From contig SCNT01000001.1 of NCBI GenBank assembly GCA_005503165.1, positions 62,001-126,000 on the forward strand: a DNA stretch of 64,000 bases, given 5' to 3'. Shown piece after piece: positions 50,654 to 59,184 of this stretch; position 1 is the first letter of the stretch, and the number at the start of each line of letters is the position of its first letter. The notes below the pieces were generated by a model. It saw only the letters and a program-made list of their open reading frames with translations. It made no database searches and had not been told where the DNA came from. The stretch comes from Sphingomonadaceae bacterium 3R27E2-A (lineage in GTDB: Bacteria > Pseudomonadota > Alphaproteobacteria > Sphingomonadales > Sphingomonadaceae). A program made the position numbers and the translations under genes.

Positions 50654-51706
50654 TTGTTCGACCACCCCATATTGCCGACAACGATCGTCGGAAGCTACCC
50701 CCAGCCCGACTGGTTGATCGACCGCGAACGGTTGAAGGCGAGCCTGCCGCCGCGGGTGCGCGCCGAGACCTTGTGGCGTATCCCCGAACCCTGGCTGGCC
50801 GACGCGCAGGAGGCCGCGACGCTGATGGCGATCCGCGACCAGGAAGAGATCGGCATCGACATTATCGGCGACGGCGAGATGCGGCGCGAAAGCTACTCGA
50901 ACCGGCTGGCGACCGCGTTGTCGGGGATCGATAGCGAGAAGCATGGCACCGCGATCGATCGCACGGGCAACGCCAATCCGGTGCCGCTCGTCTCGGGTCC
51001 GATCCGCCGCGTGGCGCCGATCGAGGCGCAGGATGCGGCCTTCCTGCGGCGGCATTCGACACGCCCGGTGAAGCTGACCCTCCCCGGCCCGTTCACGATG
51101 ACGCAGCAGGCCGAGAATGGCCATTACCCCGATGCACGGTCGCTCGCGATGGACTATGCCGACGCGGTCAATGCCGAGGTGAAGGATCTGTTCGCGGCGG
51201 GGGTCGATGTCGTCCAGCTCGACGAACCCTATCTGCAAGCGCGCGCGGCGGAGGCCAATGCCTATGCGATCGAGTCGATCAACCGCGCGCTCGACGGCGT
51301 CGGTGGGACGACCGCGCTGCACATCTGCTTCGGCTATGCGATGGTCCACCATGGCGCGGGCGCGACGGGGCCGAAGCCCAAGGCCTATGACTTCCTGGCA
51401 GAGCTGGAGGCGTCCAACGTCGACGTGATCTCGATCGAGGCGGCGCAGCCGGGGCTCGACCCCGCGATCCTTGCCGAACTGCCGACCAAGACGATCATGT
51501 ATGGCGTCCTCGACCTGTCGATTCCCGAGGTCGAGACGCCCGAAGTGGTCGCAGGGCGCATTCGCGAGGCCTTGCGCTATGTCGATGCCGAGCGGCTGTG
51601 GATCGCGCCCGATTGCGGGATGAAATACCATGGCCGCGCGCATAGCCAGGCGAAGCTGAAGGCGATGGTCGATGGGGCGGCGCTGGTGCGGGGGGAGCTG
51701 AAGTAG
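50654..51706 (+). CDS. Cobalamin-independent methionine synthase-like (MetE C-terminal type) protein
   Basis: 350 residues, only the catalytic half of MetE. The opening PTTIVGSYPQPDWLIDRE, the DEPYL motif, LHICFGY (His and Cys ligands) and the late APDCGMKYH Cys form the zinc thiol-activation site. Proteins of this shape in catabolic clusters can be methyltransferases or thiol-transferring enzymes (epoxyalkane:coenzyme M transferase is a known relative), not necessarily methionine synthases. No ATG fits; TTG 50654 has GAGAGG 7 nt upstream and is preferred over TTG 50648. It is transcribed away from a ligase gene and shares a MarR-type site with it. Confidence 0.85.
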   Translation: MFDHPILPTTIVGSYPQPDWLIDRERLKASLPPRVRAETLWRIPEPWLADAQEAATLMAIRDQEEIGIDIIGDGEMRRESYSNRLATALSGIDSEKHGTAIDRTGNANPVPLVSGPIRRVAPIEAQDAAFLRRHSTRPVKLTLPGPFTMTQQAENGHYPDARSLAMDYADAVNAEVKDLFAAGVDVVQLDEPYLQARAAEANAYAIESINRALDGVGGTTALHICFGYAMVHHGAGATGPKPKAYDFLAELEASNVDVISIEAAQPGLDPAILAELPTKTIMYGVLDLSIPEVETPEVVAGRIREALRYVDAERLWIAPDCGMKYHGRAHSQAKLKAMVDGAALVRGELK

Positions 51707-51715
51707 CTGACGACG

Positions 51716-51782
51716 GTGTTCCCCGGCGAAAGCCGGGGCCCAGTCGACGCTTGTATGGGCCCCGGCTTTCGCCGGGGAACAC
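51716..51782. repeat. Family E inverted repeat
   Basis: Perfect arms GTGTTCCCCGGCGAAAGCCG-GGGCCCA and TGGGCCCCGGCTTTCGCCGG-GGAACAC around a 13-nt centre. It lies between the convergent MetE-like and hydrolase genes. No T-run follows, so it is a repeat more than a classic terminator. Confidence 0.92.
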
Positions 51783-51788
51783 AAAGGG

Positions 51789-52484
51789 TCACGCGTCGAT
51801 AAATTCGCTCAGCAACGGCACAACCGCCTCGGGTGCCTCCACGGTCGGCAGATGCCCTGCCCCGGCTATCACCTCGAGCTTTGCACCGGGGATCGCGTCC
51901 AATATCTCGTCATGATGCGCGCGGCTGGTGATGCCGTCTTTTTCGCCCCAGATCAGCAAGGTCGGCACCGCGATCTCGCCCAGCGTCGGGCGGCTGTCGA
52001 TGCGCGCCATGATCGCGCGCTGCTGGGCAAGGAAAGTGTCGGCGCCGGTGTCGGCGGCCATCCGGCGCGCGATGCCGAGCAGGCGGGTGTCGTTCCGCTT
52101 CTCCTCGGGGAAGAGGATCGGGATGCGCTCCTCGACAACCTGGTCGAAGTTCCCGCTCTCGACGAGGTCGATATAGCCCTGCCGCCGCGCGGTCTGCGCG
52201 GGGCCGTCGGCGGAGGCGAGCGTCGAGATCAGCGCGAGCTTCGCGACGCGCTCGGGTGCGCGGCGCATCACCTCGAAGGCGACGAAGCCGCCCATGGCGT
52301 GCGCAACGAGCGCGAATTTGGGCGGGGCATTGTCGAGGAGGCGCTGCGCGAAACCCTCGATCGTATCGTCGCTCCGGTTGTCGGCGACGATGACCTCGCG
52401 GTCGGGCCAGGCGTCGAGCAGCGGCTGCCAGACGGCGTCGGTGAGCAATTGCCCGGTGATGAGGACGATGGGGAGAATCATCAT
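51789..52484 (-). CDS. Alpha/beta hydrolase-fold protein lacking the nucleophile serine
   Basis: 231-232 residues. The fold is that of small esterase/lactonase enzymes (LLIWGEKDGIT with the acid, GAGHLPTVEAPEAV with the His). At the nucleophile elbow the sequence is LVAHAMGGF: Ala63 stands where Ser is expected (AHSMGG). Unless the chemistry is different it may be a pseudoenzyme or use another residue. Two adjacent ATGs (52484, 52481) are possible. Family F repeat lies directly upstream and separates it from the hydroxyacid dehydrogenase gene of the same strand. Confidence 0.82.
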   Translation of the reverse strand: MMILPIVLITGQLLTDAVWQPLLDAWPDREVIVADNRSDDTIEGFAQRLLDNAPPKFALVAHAMGGFVAFEVMRRAPERVAKLALISTLASADGPAQTARRQGYIDLVESGNFDQVVEERIPILFPEEKRNDTRLLGIARRMAADTGADTFLAQQRAIMARIDSRPTLGEIAVPTLLIWGEKDGITSRAHHDEILDAIPGAKLEVIAGAGHLPTVEAPEAVVPLLSEFIDA

Positions 52485-52504
52485 TGTGTATCCAAAGCTG
52501 GGTC

Positions 52505-52598
52505 CGTCATTGCGAGCGAAGCGAAGCAATCTCCAGCTTGCGATATCAAATGTCGATGGCTGGAGATTGCTTCGTCGCTTCGCTCCTCGCAATGACGA
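52505..52598. repeat. Family F inverted repeat
   Basis: Arms CGTCATTGCGAGCGAAGCGA-AGCAATCTCCAG and CTGGAGATTGCTTCGTCGCT-TCGCTCCTCGCAATGACG, nearly perfect inverses with about 25 nt between. It lies between the hydrolase and 2-hydroxyacid dehydrogenase genes and could partly uncouple them. Confidence 0.92.
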
Positions 52599-52604
52599 AG
52601 TGTT

Positions 52605-53525
52605 TCATACGACTTGATGCAGGAGCGGTTTGCCCGCTTCCAGCCGGCGGCAGTTTTCGTGTGCGACGGTGAGGCTGCGCATAAGCGTTTCGGGGGTGAG
52701 CCAGGCGATATGCGGGGCGAGCACGGCGTTGGGCAAGCCGAGCAAGGGATTGCCGCGCGGCAGCGGTTCCTCGGCAAAGACGTCGAGGCCGGCGCCGCGC
52801 AGATGGCCGCTGGTGAGTGCCTCGACCAGCCTGGCCTGATCGACCAGTTCGCCGCGCGCGGTGTTCACCAGCACCGCGCCCCGCTTCATCGCGAAAGGAT
52901 CGATGCTGGCGCGGGTCTCGTCGGTCAGCGGGATGTGCAGCGAGACGATGTCGCTCGTCGCGAGCAGTTCGTCGAGCGGCAGAAACGCATGGGGCACGTC
53001 GCGTCTGCTACGCGCCGTATAGACGATCGTCGCCCCGAGCGCGGCGAGCGCTGGCGCCAGCAGTTGCGCCGAATTTCCGAAACCGACGAGGCCGATCGTG
53101 CGCCCGCCGATTTCGCCGACCCGATCGAGTTCGGACGGGTCGGCGGTCCAGCCCTGCCCGGCGCGGGTGCGCGCGTCGAAGAAGCAGGTGCGGCGCAGCA
53201 CCGCCATCATCAGCGAGAGCGCCATTTCGGCGACCGCCTGGCTGTTGGTGCCGGGCATGTTGCACACCGCGACGCGATGGTCGCGGGCCGCGGCTAGCGC
53301 GATGGTGTTCACCCCGACGCCGAGCTTCTGGATCAGCTTCAAGTTCGGAGCCGCGGCGATGAAGGCGGGGGTCACCGGGGTCAGCACATGGAGCAGCGTG
53401 GTGATGTCGGGCGCCACCGCGTCGAGCGGCGCGGCCTCGTCGACATGCGTCACGACGCCCGCGCCGAAAATAGCGTCGACGGCCTCGCGAAAGCCGGGGC
53501 TGGGGCGCGCGTGGAGGACGATCAT
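52605..53525 (-). CDS. D-2-hydroxyacid dehydrogenase family protein
   Basis: 306 residues. The NAD-binding glycine motif is in GLVGFGNSAQLLAPAL (GxGxxA type); the catalytic trio is Arg in NTARGELVD, Glu in DVFAEEPLP and His in LAPHIAWLT. The family reduces 2-oxoacids or oxidises D-2-hydroxyacids. Its ATG overlaps the stop of the enolase-like gene by 4 nt, so it is in the operon with the kinase and enolase paralog and probably handles a hydroxyacid or oxoacid made there. Confidence 0.9.
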   Translation of the reverse strand: MIVLHARPSPGFREAVDAIFGAGVVTHVDEAAPLDAVAPDITTLLHVLTPVTPAFIAAAPNLKLIQKLGVGVNTIALAAARDHRVAVCNMPGTNSQAVAEMALSLMMAVLRRTCFFDARTRAGQGWTADPSELDRVGEIGGRTIGLVGFGNSAQLLAPALAALGATIVYTARSRRDVPHAFLPLDELLATSDIVSLHIPLTDETRASIDPFAMKRGAVLVNTARGELVDQARLVEALTSGHLRGAGLDVFAEEPLPRGNPLLGLPNAVLAPHIAWLTPETLMRSLTVAHENCRRLEAGKPLLHQVV

Positions 53526-54820
53526 GCCGCGACCGCGCCGATGCTGGCCGCGAAAGCCGAGAAGCCGGCGAAGACCGCGTCGGCGCCCATCGCTTCCTCG
53601 ATGCGCAACATCTCGTTCCACTTCGCCATGCGTTCGGAACGCGTGAAGCTGCCGACCTTCAATTGCCCGGCGTTCCAGCCGGTCGCGAGATGCGCGATGG
53701 CGACGTCCTCGCTCTCGCCCGAACGCGCCGAGACGATCGCGCCCCAGCCGCGCGCGACGGCGGCGTCGAGCGCGGCCTTCGCGTCGGTGACCGTGCCGAC
53801 CTGGTTGACCTTGATCAGCGCGGCGTTGCACACCCCTCCGTCGGCGGCGCGGGCGACGCGATCGGCATTGGTGACGAGCACGTCGTCGCCGATGATCTGG
53901 ACGCGGTCGCCGATCGCGGCGGTGACCGCGGCCATCGCGGTCCAGTCGTCCTGCCCCGCGGGGTCCTCGATCGACAGGATCGGATACCGCCCCGCCCATT
54001 CGACGATGCGCGCGGCCATCGCCTCGCTCGTCAGGCGGCCGTCGTCGAGCGCGAGGCTGTAGCCCGAGGCGTCGCCGAGTTCGTTGGCGGCGATGTCGAG
54101 CGAGATGAAGACATCCTCGCCCGCGCGGTGCCCGCTCGCCTCGATCGCCCTGGTCAGCGTGTCGAGGGCATCCTCGTTCGAAGCGAAATTGGGCCACCAG
54201 CCGCCCTCGTCGGCGACGCCGCTGAGCGGGCCTTTCGCCTCCATGAGCCTGCCCGCAGCGCGGTAGACGTCGTCGGTGATTTCGAGCGCGCGGCGAAAGC
54301 TGCCTGCCGTCGGGCACATGATCATGAAGTCCTGCACGTCGGTGCGCCGCCCGGCATGCGCGCCGCCGCCGAAAATCTGGATTTCGGGAAGCGGGATGCG
54401 GACTTTCGCGTCGCCCGCGAGATAGCGCCACAGCGGCAGCCGCGCATCGGCGGCAGCGGCCTGGAGCACCGCCATCGACACCGCGACGACAGCGTTGGCG
54501 CCGAGGCGGGCCTTGTTCGGCGTGCCGTCGAGCGCGCAGAGCGCGGCGTCGATCGCGGCCTGGCCGTGTGCGTCCATACCGGTGATGGCGGGGGCGATCT
54601 CGGCGCCGATACCCCCGACCGCGCGCGCGACGCCGAAGCCGCCGAAGGCGGTGCCGCCGTCGCGCAGGTCGATCGCCTCATGCGCGCCGCGCGAGGCACC
54701 GGCGGGGGCGATGGCGCGGCCGACGGCGCCCGAGGCGAGTGTGACTTCGGCCTCGACCGTGGGGCGGCCGCGCGAATCCCAGAGCTGGCGGCCCGTGACG
54801 GAGGCGATGGGCGACGTCAT
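53522..54820 (-). CDS. Divergent enolase paralog
   Basis: 432 residues with the full enolase architecture: LWDSRGRPTVEAEV, GASRGAHEA, FGGGAHAGRRTD, VADEGGWWPN (acid), SLDIAANE, SIEDPAGQDDW and GDDVLVTN (magnesium ligands), and LIKVNQVGT (base lysine). Two key positions differ from phosphopyruvate hydratase: the QEFMI glutamate is Asp164 (VQDFMI), and the active-site His of the SHRSGE motif (yeast His373) is Ala365 (SARSGESED). The usual QIKTG is QLKVG. Hence a substrate other than 2-phosphoglycerate is likely; that is inference. Gap to the upstream kinase gene is 1 nt, overlap with the dehydrogenase gene 4 nt. Confidence 0.9.
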   Translation of the reverse strand: MTSPIASVTGRQLWDSRGRPTVEAEVTLASGAVGRAIAPAGASRGAHEAIDLRDGGTAFGGFGVARAVGGIGAEIAPAITGMDAHGQAAIDAALCALDGTPNKARLGANAVVAVSMAVLQAAAADARLPLWRYLAGDAKVRIPLPEIQIFGGGAHAGRRTDVQDFMIMCPTAGSFRRALEITDDVYRAAGRLMEAKGPLSGVADEGGWWPNFASNEDALDTLTRAIEASGHRAGEDVFISLDIAANELGDASGYSLALDDGRLTSEAMAARIVEWAGRYPILSIEDPAGQDDWTAMAAVTAAIGDRVQIIGDDVLVTNADRVARAADGGVCNAALIKVNQVGTVTDAKAALDAAVARGWGAIVSARSGESEDVAIAHLATGWNAGQLKVGSFTRSERMAKWNEMLRIEEAMGADAVFAGFSAFAASIGAVAA

Positions 54821-54821
54821 T

Positions 54822-55793
54822 TCAAATCCTTTTCCAGTTGGCGACGAGCGCGTCGATCGGCTGCGACGCACGTATGAGCGCGCGCGCCTGATCCCTGACG
54901 ATGCGCTGGTGTTCGGGGTCGGTGAGATAGGGCGCGGGCGACTTGCCCTCGACGCGCGCAAGGAGCAGCGCGGCGGCGAGCTTGCCCGCGCGGACGAGCA
55001 GGTCGTCCGCCTCCTCCCAGTCGATGCCGGCATGGTAAGCGGCGACCAGCGCGGCGGCCGCGTCGTTCAATCGTGCCTCGCCAGACCACACCGCCTTGAG
55101 CAACAAGTGCGTGGTGCAAAAGGCGAGGTCGAAGGCGGGGTCGCCATAGACCGCGCATTCGGCGTCGAGGAAAACGGGGCCGTCGGCGCTGACGAGGATA
55201 TTCTTGGGGCTGACGTCGCCATGGACGAGCGCGATCGTGCGCCCCGACAGATCCTCGGCGAGGGCGGTGAGCGCGGGCGCCAGCTCGGCGTCATGCTGCG
55301 CAACATAGAGCAGGAAGGGATCGACGCGCAGCGCGCGGAACATCTCGTCGTTGGGGAAGTCGGCGCGGTCGGTGTCGTTGTGCGCGGTGGCGGCGTGGAC
55401 CGCTGCGATGCCCTTCCCCACCTGCGCAGCAAAGCCGGCATCGACGCGGCCCGCCATCAGCTCGTCCTTCCACACCGGGCAGCCGGGGAGGAAGCGCGTC
55501 GCGAAGGCATGACCCGGCAGCTCGGCGAGCACTTCGGGGGCGATATGCGGATCGACGCTGCGCGCGCGGCGCAGCCAGCGCACTTCGCTGGTTCCGCGTT
55601 CGACGGGGGCGAGCCATTCGGCGGCGACGCGCAGCTGCGGCAGCGGGCGCTTGACGACGATCGGCCCGGCGGGGCTGTCGACCCTCCACACGTCGCACGA
55701 CACGCCGCCGGTCAGCGGCTGCAGGAAAACCTCGCCCTCCCCTGCCAGCCCGGCGCTGCGCAGCGCTTCGATGATGTCGGCGTCTGCCGTCAC
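54822..55793 (-). CDS. APH-family small-molecule kinase
   Basis: 323 residues. The ATP-site Lys is in GPIVVKRPLP, the catalytic loop reads VHGDVSPKNILV (Asp and Asn), and the metal motif is FLDAECAVYGDPAFDLAF. The aminoglycoside phosphotransferase superfamily includes kinases for choline, homoserine, methylthioribose and many catabolic alcohols. It starts with GTG, 1 nt after the hydrolase stop, and is followed after 1 nt by the enolase paralog, so a phosphorylated intermediate passing between the two is a plausible reading. The phosphate acceptor is unknown. Confidence 0.85.
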   Translation of the reverse strand: MTADADIIEALRSAGLAGEGEVFLQPLTGGVSCDVWRVDSPAGPIVVKRPLPQLRVAAEWLAPVERGTSEVRWLRRARSVDPHIAPEVLAELPGHAFATRFLPGCPVWKDELMAGRVDAGFAAQVGKGIAAVHAATAHNDTDRADFPNDEMFRALRVDPFLLYVAQHDAELAPALTALAEDLSGRTIALVHGDVSPKNILVSADGPVFLDAECAVYGDPAFDLAFCTTHLLLKAVWSGEARLNDAAAALVAAYHAGIDWEEADDLLVRAGKLAAALLLARVEGKSPAPYLTDPEHQRIVRDQARALIRASQPIDALVANWKRI

Positions 55794-55794
55794 G

Positions 55795-56922
55795 TCACAG
55801 CTTCTCCCGGATCCACGCGCCGACGAGGTCGGCGGCGTCCTGCCGCTCCTTGATCGAGTCCTCGAAATAATGCGCGCCGGGGATCAGTTCGATCTTCTTA
55901 TCGGTCGAGCCGAGGAAGTCGAAGATCTTGCGCGCGTCGCTGGGGAAGACGCCGGTGTCGGCGAGGCCCTGCACGACCAGCGCGGGGGTGTCGTGCTTCG
56001 CGAGGTGCGGCCGCCCTTGGCACGGCGAAGTTTCGAGGCTCCACATGTTGAGCCAGGTTTTGAGCGTATTGGCGCGGCCGATGCTGGGGGTGCGGTTGGC
56101 GATCGCGGGGTCGCCGCGATAGCACCAGTTGGGCTTGCGCTCCGACGGGTCGATCGCAGGATCGACGCAGCGGATGTCGCCCCAGCAGCGGAAGAGCGGG
56201 AAGATGCGGTCGGGGATGCCCGCCGCATTGAGCCGCGCGAGTTCGGCCTTGGCCCAGTCGGTGATGCGCTGGTTGCGCGCGCGCTGGCCGGCGCGATATT
56301 TCGCGATGAATTCGCCCGAATAGGGCGGGCCATTGTCCGGGTTGAACGGGTCGAGATCGGGGTCGGTCAGCGTCGGATCATTCTCGTCGACCACCGAGGC
56401 GTCCATCCAGTCGGTGAGGACTTCGGGACGGCCCTGATGCGCGTTGAAGCTGATATAGAGGTCGCCCTTGACCAGCTGCGCCAGCGCATCCTGACCGACG
56501 GGCGGCAGGCGGTCGGTGAGCGTCGGGGCGATGGCTTCGGCCTGATAGGCGCCCATCAGCGAGCCGCCGCCCGAATTGCCGAGGATGACGATCGCCTCGA
56601 CTCCGGCCTCTTCCTTCAGCCATTTCATGCCGACGCCGATGTCGAGAACCGCATGTTCGAGCAGGAACTGGTCCTCGAACCCGCGATAGCGGGTGTTCCA
56701 GCCGAGGAAGCCGAAACCCTGCCGCGCGAACCAGGGCGCGATATAATGTTCGGAGAAATCGACATTATAATGGGTCGCGATGATCGCGACCTTCGGCCGC
56801 TTGCCCGCCTCGGTCCAGTAAATGCCCTGGCACGGATGGCCGCCCGCCTGGATGCGCGGCGCGGTCGGCGGCGCACGGCCGATGAAGGTCGCGTCGAGGC
56901 CGTCGATGCCATTGGGATCCAT
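55795..56922 (-). CDS. Alpha/beta hydrolase (dienelactone hydrolase/esterase-like)
   Basis: 375 residues. The nucleophile elbow is LGNSGGGSLMG (Ser), a late Asp is in QGLADTGVFPSDA and the His in GAHYFEDS. The N-terminal HYNVDFSEHYIAPWFARQG segment and long insert (about residues 160-290) with several Cys and Trp residues are unusual for simple dienelactone hydrolases. It may hydrolyse an ester or thioester. It lies between the second CoA ligase and the kinase in the same operon. Confidence 0.8.
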   Translation of the reverse strand: MDPNGIDGLDATFIGRAPPTAPRIQAGGHPCQGIYWTEAGKRPKVAIIATHYNVDFSEHYIAPWFARQGFGFLGWNTRYRGFEDQFLLEHAVLDIGVGMKWLKEEAGVEAIVILGNSGGGSLMGAYQAEAIAPTLTDRLPPVGQDALAQLVKGDLYISFNAHQGRPEVLTDWMDASVVDENDPTLTDPDLDPFNPDNGPPYSGEFIAKYRAGQRARNQRITDWAKAELARLNAAGIPDRIFPLFRCWGDIRCVDPAIDPSERKPNWCYRGDPAIANRTPSIGRANTLKTWLNMWSLETSPCQGRPHLAKHDTPALVVQGLADTGVFPSDARKIFDFLGSTDKKIELIPGAHYFEDSIKERQDAADLVGAWIREKL

Positions 56923-56949
56923 GCGTCTCTCTCCTGTTTTGCGGTTGTT

Positions 56950-58584
56950 TTAGCGGCTGACCTCGAAGGGCAATTCATAGCCCTCGAGCCCGGCGCGGAT
57001 CGCTTTCTTGTCGATCTTGCCCGTCGGGCCGAGCGGGATGTCGTCGACCAAGAGGACGTCGTCGGGCATCCACCATTTGGCGATCTTGCCGTCGAGATAG
57101 CGGGTCAGGTCGCCGGCTGTGGCGCTCGCGCCAGGCTTGAGCTGGCACAGCAGGATCGGGCGCTCGTCCCATTTGGGATGCAAGACGCCGACGACCGCGG
57201 CGTTGGCGACCGCGTCATGCCCCATCGCGATATTCTCGATCTCGATCGAGCTGATCCACTCGCCGCCCGACTTCACGACATCCTTGGCGCGGTCGGTGAT
57301 CTGCATATAGCCTTCGCCGTCGATCGTGCTGACGTCGCCGGTGTCGAAAAAGCCCTCGGCGTCGAGCACATCGCCGCCTTCGCCGCCATAATAAGCGCCC
57401 GCGATCGTCGGCCCCCTGATCATCAGCCTGCCCGGGGTCTTGCCGTCGTGCGGCAGGCGGTTGCCGCTATCGTCGACGAGCTTCATTTCCAGCCCGCAGA
57501 GCAGCCGCCCCTGCTTCAGTTTATACGCCATCTGCTCGGCATCGGATTTTGCCGCGACCGCCGCATTGGGAACCGACACGGTGCCGAGCGGCGAGGTTTC
57601 GGTCATGCCCCAGCCCTGGATCACGTCGACGCCATAATCGTCGCGGAAGGTGCGGATGATCGATTCGGGGCACGCCGAGCCGCCGATGGTGACGCGGTCG
57701 AGCGTGGTGAAGCGCTTGCCGTTTTCCTGCATGTACTGGAGCAGCATCTGCCACACGGTCGGGACGGCGGCCGAGTAAGTGACGCGCTCCTCTTCGATCA
57801 GGTTGTAGATCGATTCGCCGTCCATGCGCTGGCCGGGCAGCACGAGCTTCGCGCCGACCGCGGGCGCCGAATAGACGACACCCCAGGCATTGGCGTGGTA
57901 CATCGGAACGACGAGCAGCACGATGTCGCGCGCCGAGAGACCGAGCGCGTCGCGCTGGAGCGTCATCAGCGCGTGGATGTAGTTGGAGCGGTGCGAATAG
58001 AGCACGCCCTTGGGGTTGCCGGTGGTGCCGCTGGTGTAGCAGAGGCCGCAGGCGGCGTTTTCGTCGAAGCCGCCCCATCGATATTCGGCGGGCTGGCCGG
58101 CGATCCAGTCGTCGAAGGCAATCGCGGGAAGGCTCGTCTTGGGCATCGAGGCGGCGTCGCAGAAGAAAATCACTTTCTCGATGCTCGGCACCTGCGGCAG
58201 CAATTCTTCGACCAGGTCTGCGGTCGCGGGGTCGGCGAGCAGCAGCCGGTCGCCGGCGTGGTTCGCGATATAGGCGATCTGTTCGAGGAAGAGCCGCGGG
58301 TTGAGCGTGTGGAGCACGGCACCCATGCCCGCGGCGCCGTACCAGGCCGACAGGTGGCGCGCGCTGTTCCAGCCCATTGTTGCGACGCGGTCGCCCAGCG
58401 CGATGCCTTCGGCGGCGAGCGCGTTCGAGACGCGTTTGGCATCGCCGTGGATGGCGGCATAGGTCGATCGGGTGACCAGGCCCTCGGCGTCGCGCGAAAC
58501 GATTTCGCGGTTTCCATGCCAGTTCGCGGCATGATCGAGGATGCGGTCGACCGTCAGCGGCACATCCTGCATCAATCCCATCAT
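56950..58584 (-). CDS. AMP-forming fatty/aryl acyl-CoA ligase
   Basis: 544 residues. ANL motifs are [64 protein letters not shown] and the catalytic lysine in [12 protein letters not shown]. The [20 protein letters not shown] segment and overall length are those of the medium/long-chain AlkK-like branch. First gene of the five-gene operon (ligase, hydrolase, kinase, enolase paralog, hydroxyacid dehydrogenase); a MarR-type site lies 36 nt before its start and a MarR gene is divergent. Confidence 0.92.
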   Translation of the reverse strand: MMGLMQDVPLTVDRILDHAANWHGNREIVSRDAEGLVTRSTYAAIHGDAKRVSNALAAEGIALGDRVATMGWNSARHLSAWYGAAGMGAVLHTLNPRLFLEQIAYIANHAGDRLLLADPATADLVEELLPQVPSIEKVIFFCDAASMPKTSLPAIAFDDWIAGQPAEYRWGGFDENAACGLCYTSGTTGNPKGVLYSHRSNYIHALMTLQRDALGLSARDIVLLVVPMYHANAWGVVYSAPAVGAKLVLPGQRMDGESIYNLIEEERVTYSAAVPTVWQMLLQYMQENGKRFTTLDRVTIGGSACPESIIRTFRDDYGVDVIQGWGMTETSPLGTVSVPNAAVAAKSDAEQMAYKLKQGRLLCGLEMKLVDDSGNRLPHDGKTPGRLMIRGPTIAGAYYGGEGGDVLDAEGFFDTGDVSTIDGEGYMQITDRAKDVVKSGGEWISSIEIENIAMGHDAVANAAVVGVLHPKWDERPILLCQLKPGASATAGDLTRYLDGKIAKWWMPDDVLLVDDIPLGPTGKIDKKAIRAGLEGYELPFEVSR

Positions 58585-58619
58585 GGTCCCGCGATCCTCT
58601 GCCCTTGCTCGTTAGAAGG

Positions 58620-58631
58620 ATAGTATACTAA
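58620..58631. promoter_or_regulatory. MarR-type operator candidate (ligase operon/marR)
   Basis: ATAGTATACTAA, with a perfect inner TAGTATACTA. It lies 36 nt upstream of the ligase start and 95 nt upstream of the divergent MarR gene. Confidence 0.65.
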
Positions 58632-58725
58632 GCATTTTGCCATTGCAATGCCGCTTCGCCTTGCGCCGCCCCGGCCCTTCTTCTAGCTTCGGATCGGGCG
58701 GAACAGGGAATTTTCAGCGGTATCC

Positions 58726-59184
58726 ATGCGCACCAACCAGTTGATCATCGCGCTTTTCCAACGCTTCTGCTGGCTCGACGAGGGGCTGCAGGCGCGGCTG
58801 CACGATCGCGGCTGGCCCGACGTCAACCGCCCGCAATCGATGGTAATGACCAATATCGTCAGCGGCGTCGTGCGCCCGTCGGACATCGCACGCAACCTGG
58901 GGGTGTCACGCCAGGCGATCCACAGTACGATCAACCAGATGGTCGGGCTAGGCATCGTCCGGCTCGACACCGATCCCACCGACCGGCGGCACATGATCGT
59001 GTCGCTGACCGAGACCGGCGCACGGATGCGCAAGGATGCGCAGCGCGCGATGGACGCGCTGACGGCGCAGATCGCCGCGGCGCTGGGGCAGGACCAGTTC
59101 GACACGCTGCTCGCCGCGCTCGAAGCCGACTGGGGCGACAATATCGAGCGCGCACCGGCGGCGGCGAAGAAAAAGTCAGCCTAG
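58726..59184 (+). CDS. MarR-family regulator 1
   Basis: 152 residues. The winged helix (VRPSDIARNLGVSRQAIHST, INQMVGLGIVRLDTDPTDRR, HMIVSLTETG) is flanked by dimerisation helices. MarR proteins usually repress by binding 12-16-bp palindromes near promoters and release on binding a small acid or its CoA ester. The divergent acyl-CoA ligase and a matching palindrome between the two genes make a CoA-ester effector likely (inference). Its stop overlaps the convergent reductase stop by 4 nt. Confidence 0.88.
   Translation: MRTNQLIIALFQRFCWLDEGLQARLHDRGWPDVNRPQSMVMTNIVSGVVRPSDIARNLGVSRQAIHSTINQMVGLGIVRLDTDPTDRRHMIVSLTETGARMRKDAQRAMDALTAQIAAALGQDQFDTLLAALEADWGDNIERAPAAAKKKSA

Noticed and set aside
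51716..51782. Family E hairpin as a rho-independent terminator
   Set aside because: Very stable stem but no T-run on either side, and the same type of sequence behaves as an interspersed repeat.
52605..54431. A 608-residue dehydrogenase with a long N-terminal extension
   Set aside because: The extension is an out-of-frame reading of the enolase paralog; the true start is ATG 53525, overlapping that gene's stop.
53522..54820. Housekeeping enolase
   Set aside because: Active-site Glu to Asp and His to Ala changes and the catabolic operon context make this assignment unlikely, although the fold is enolase.
55651..58623. Open frame of 990 codons opposite the hydrolase and ligase genes
   Set aside because: Longest frame in the region but antisense to two conserved proteins and without domains.
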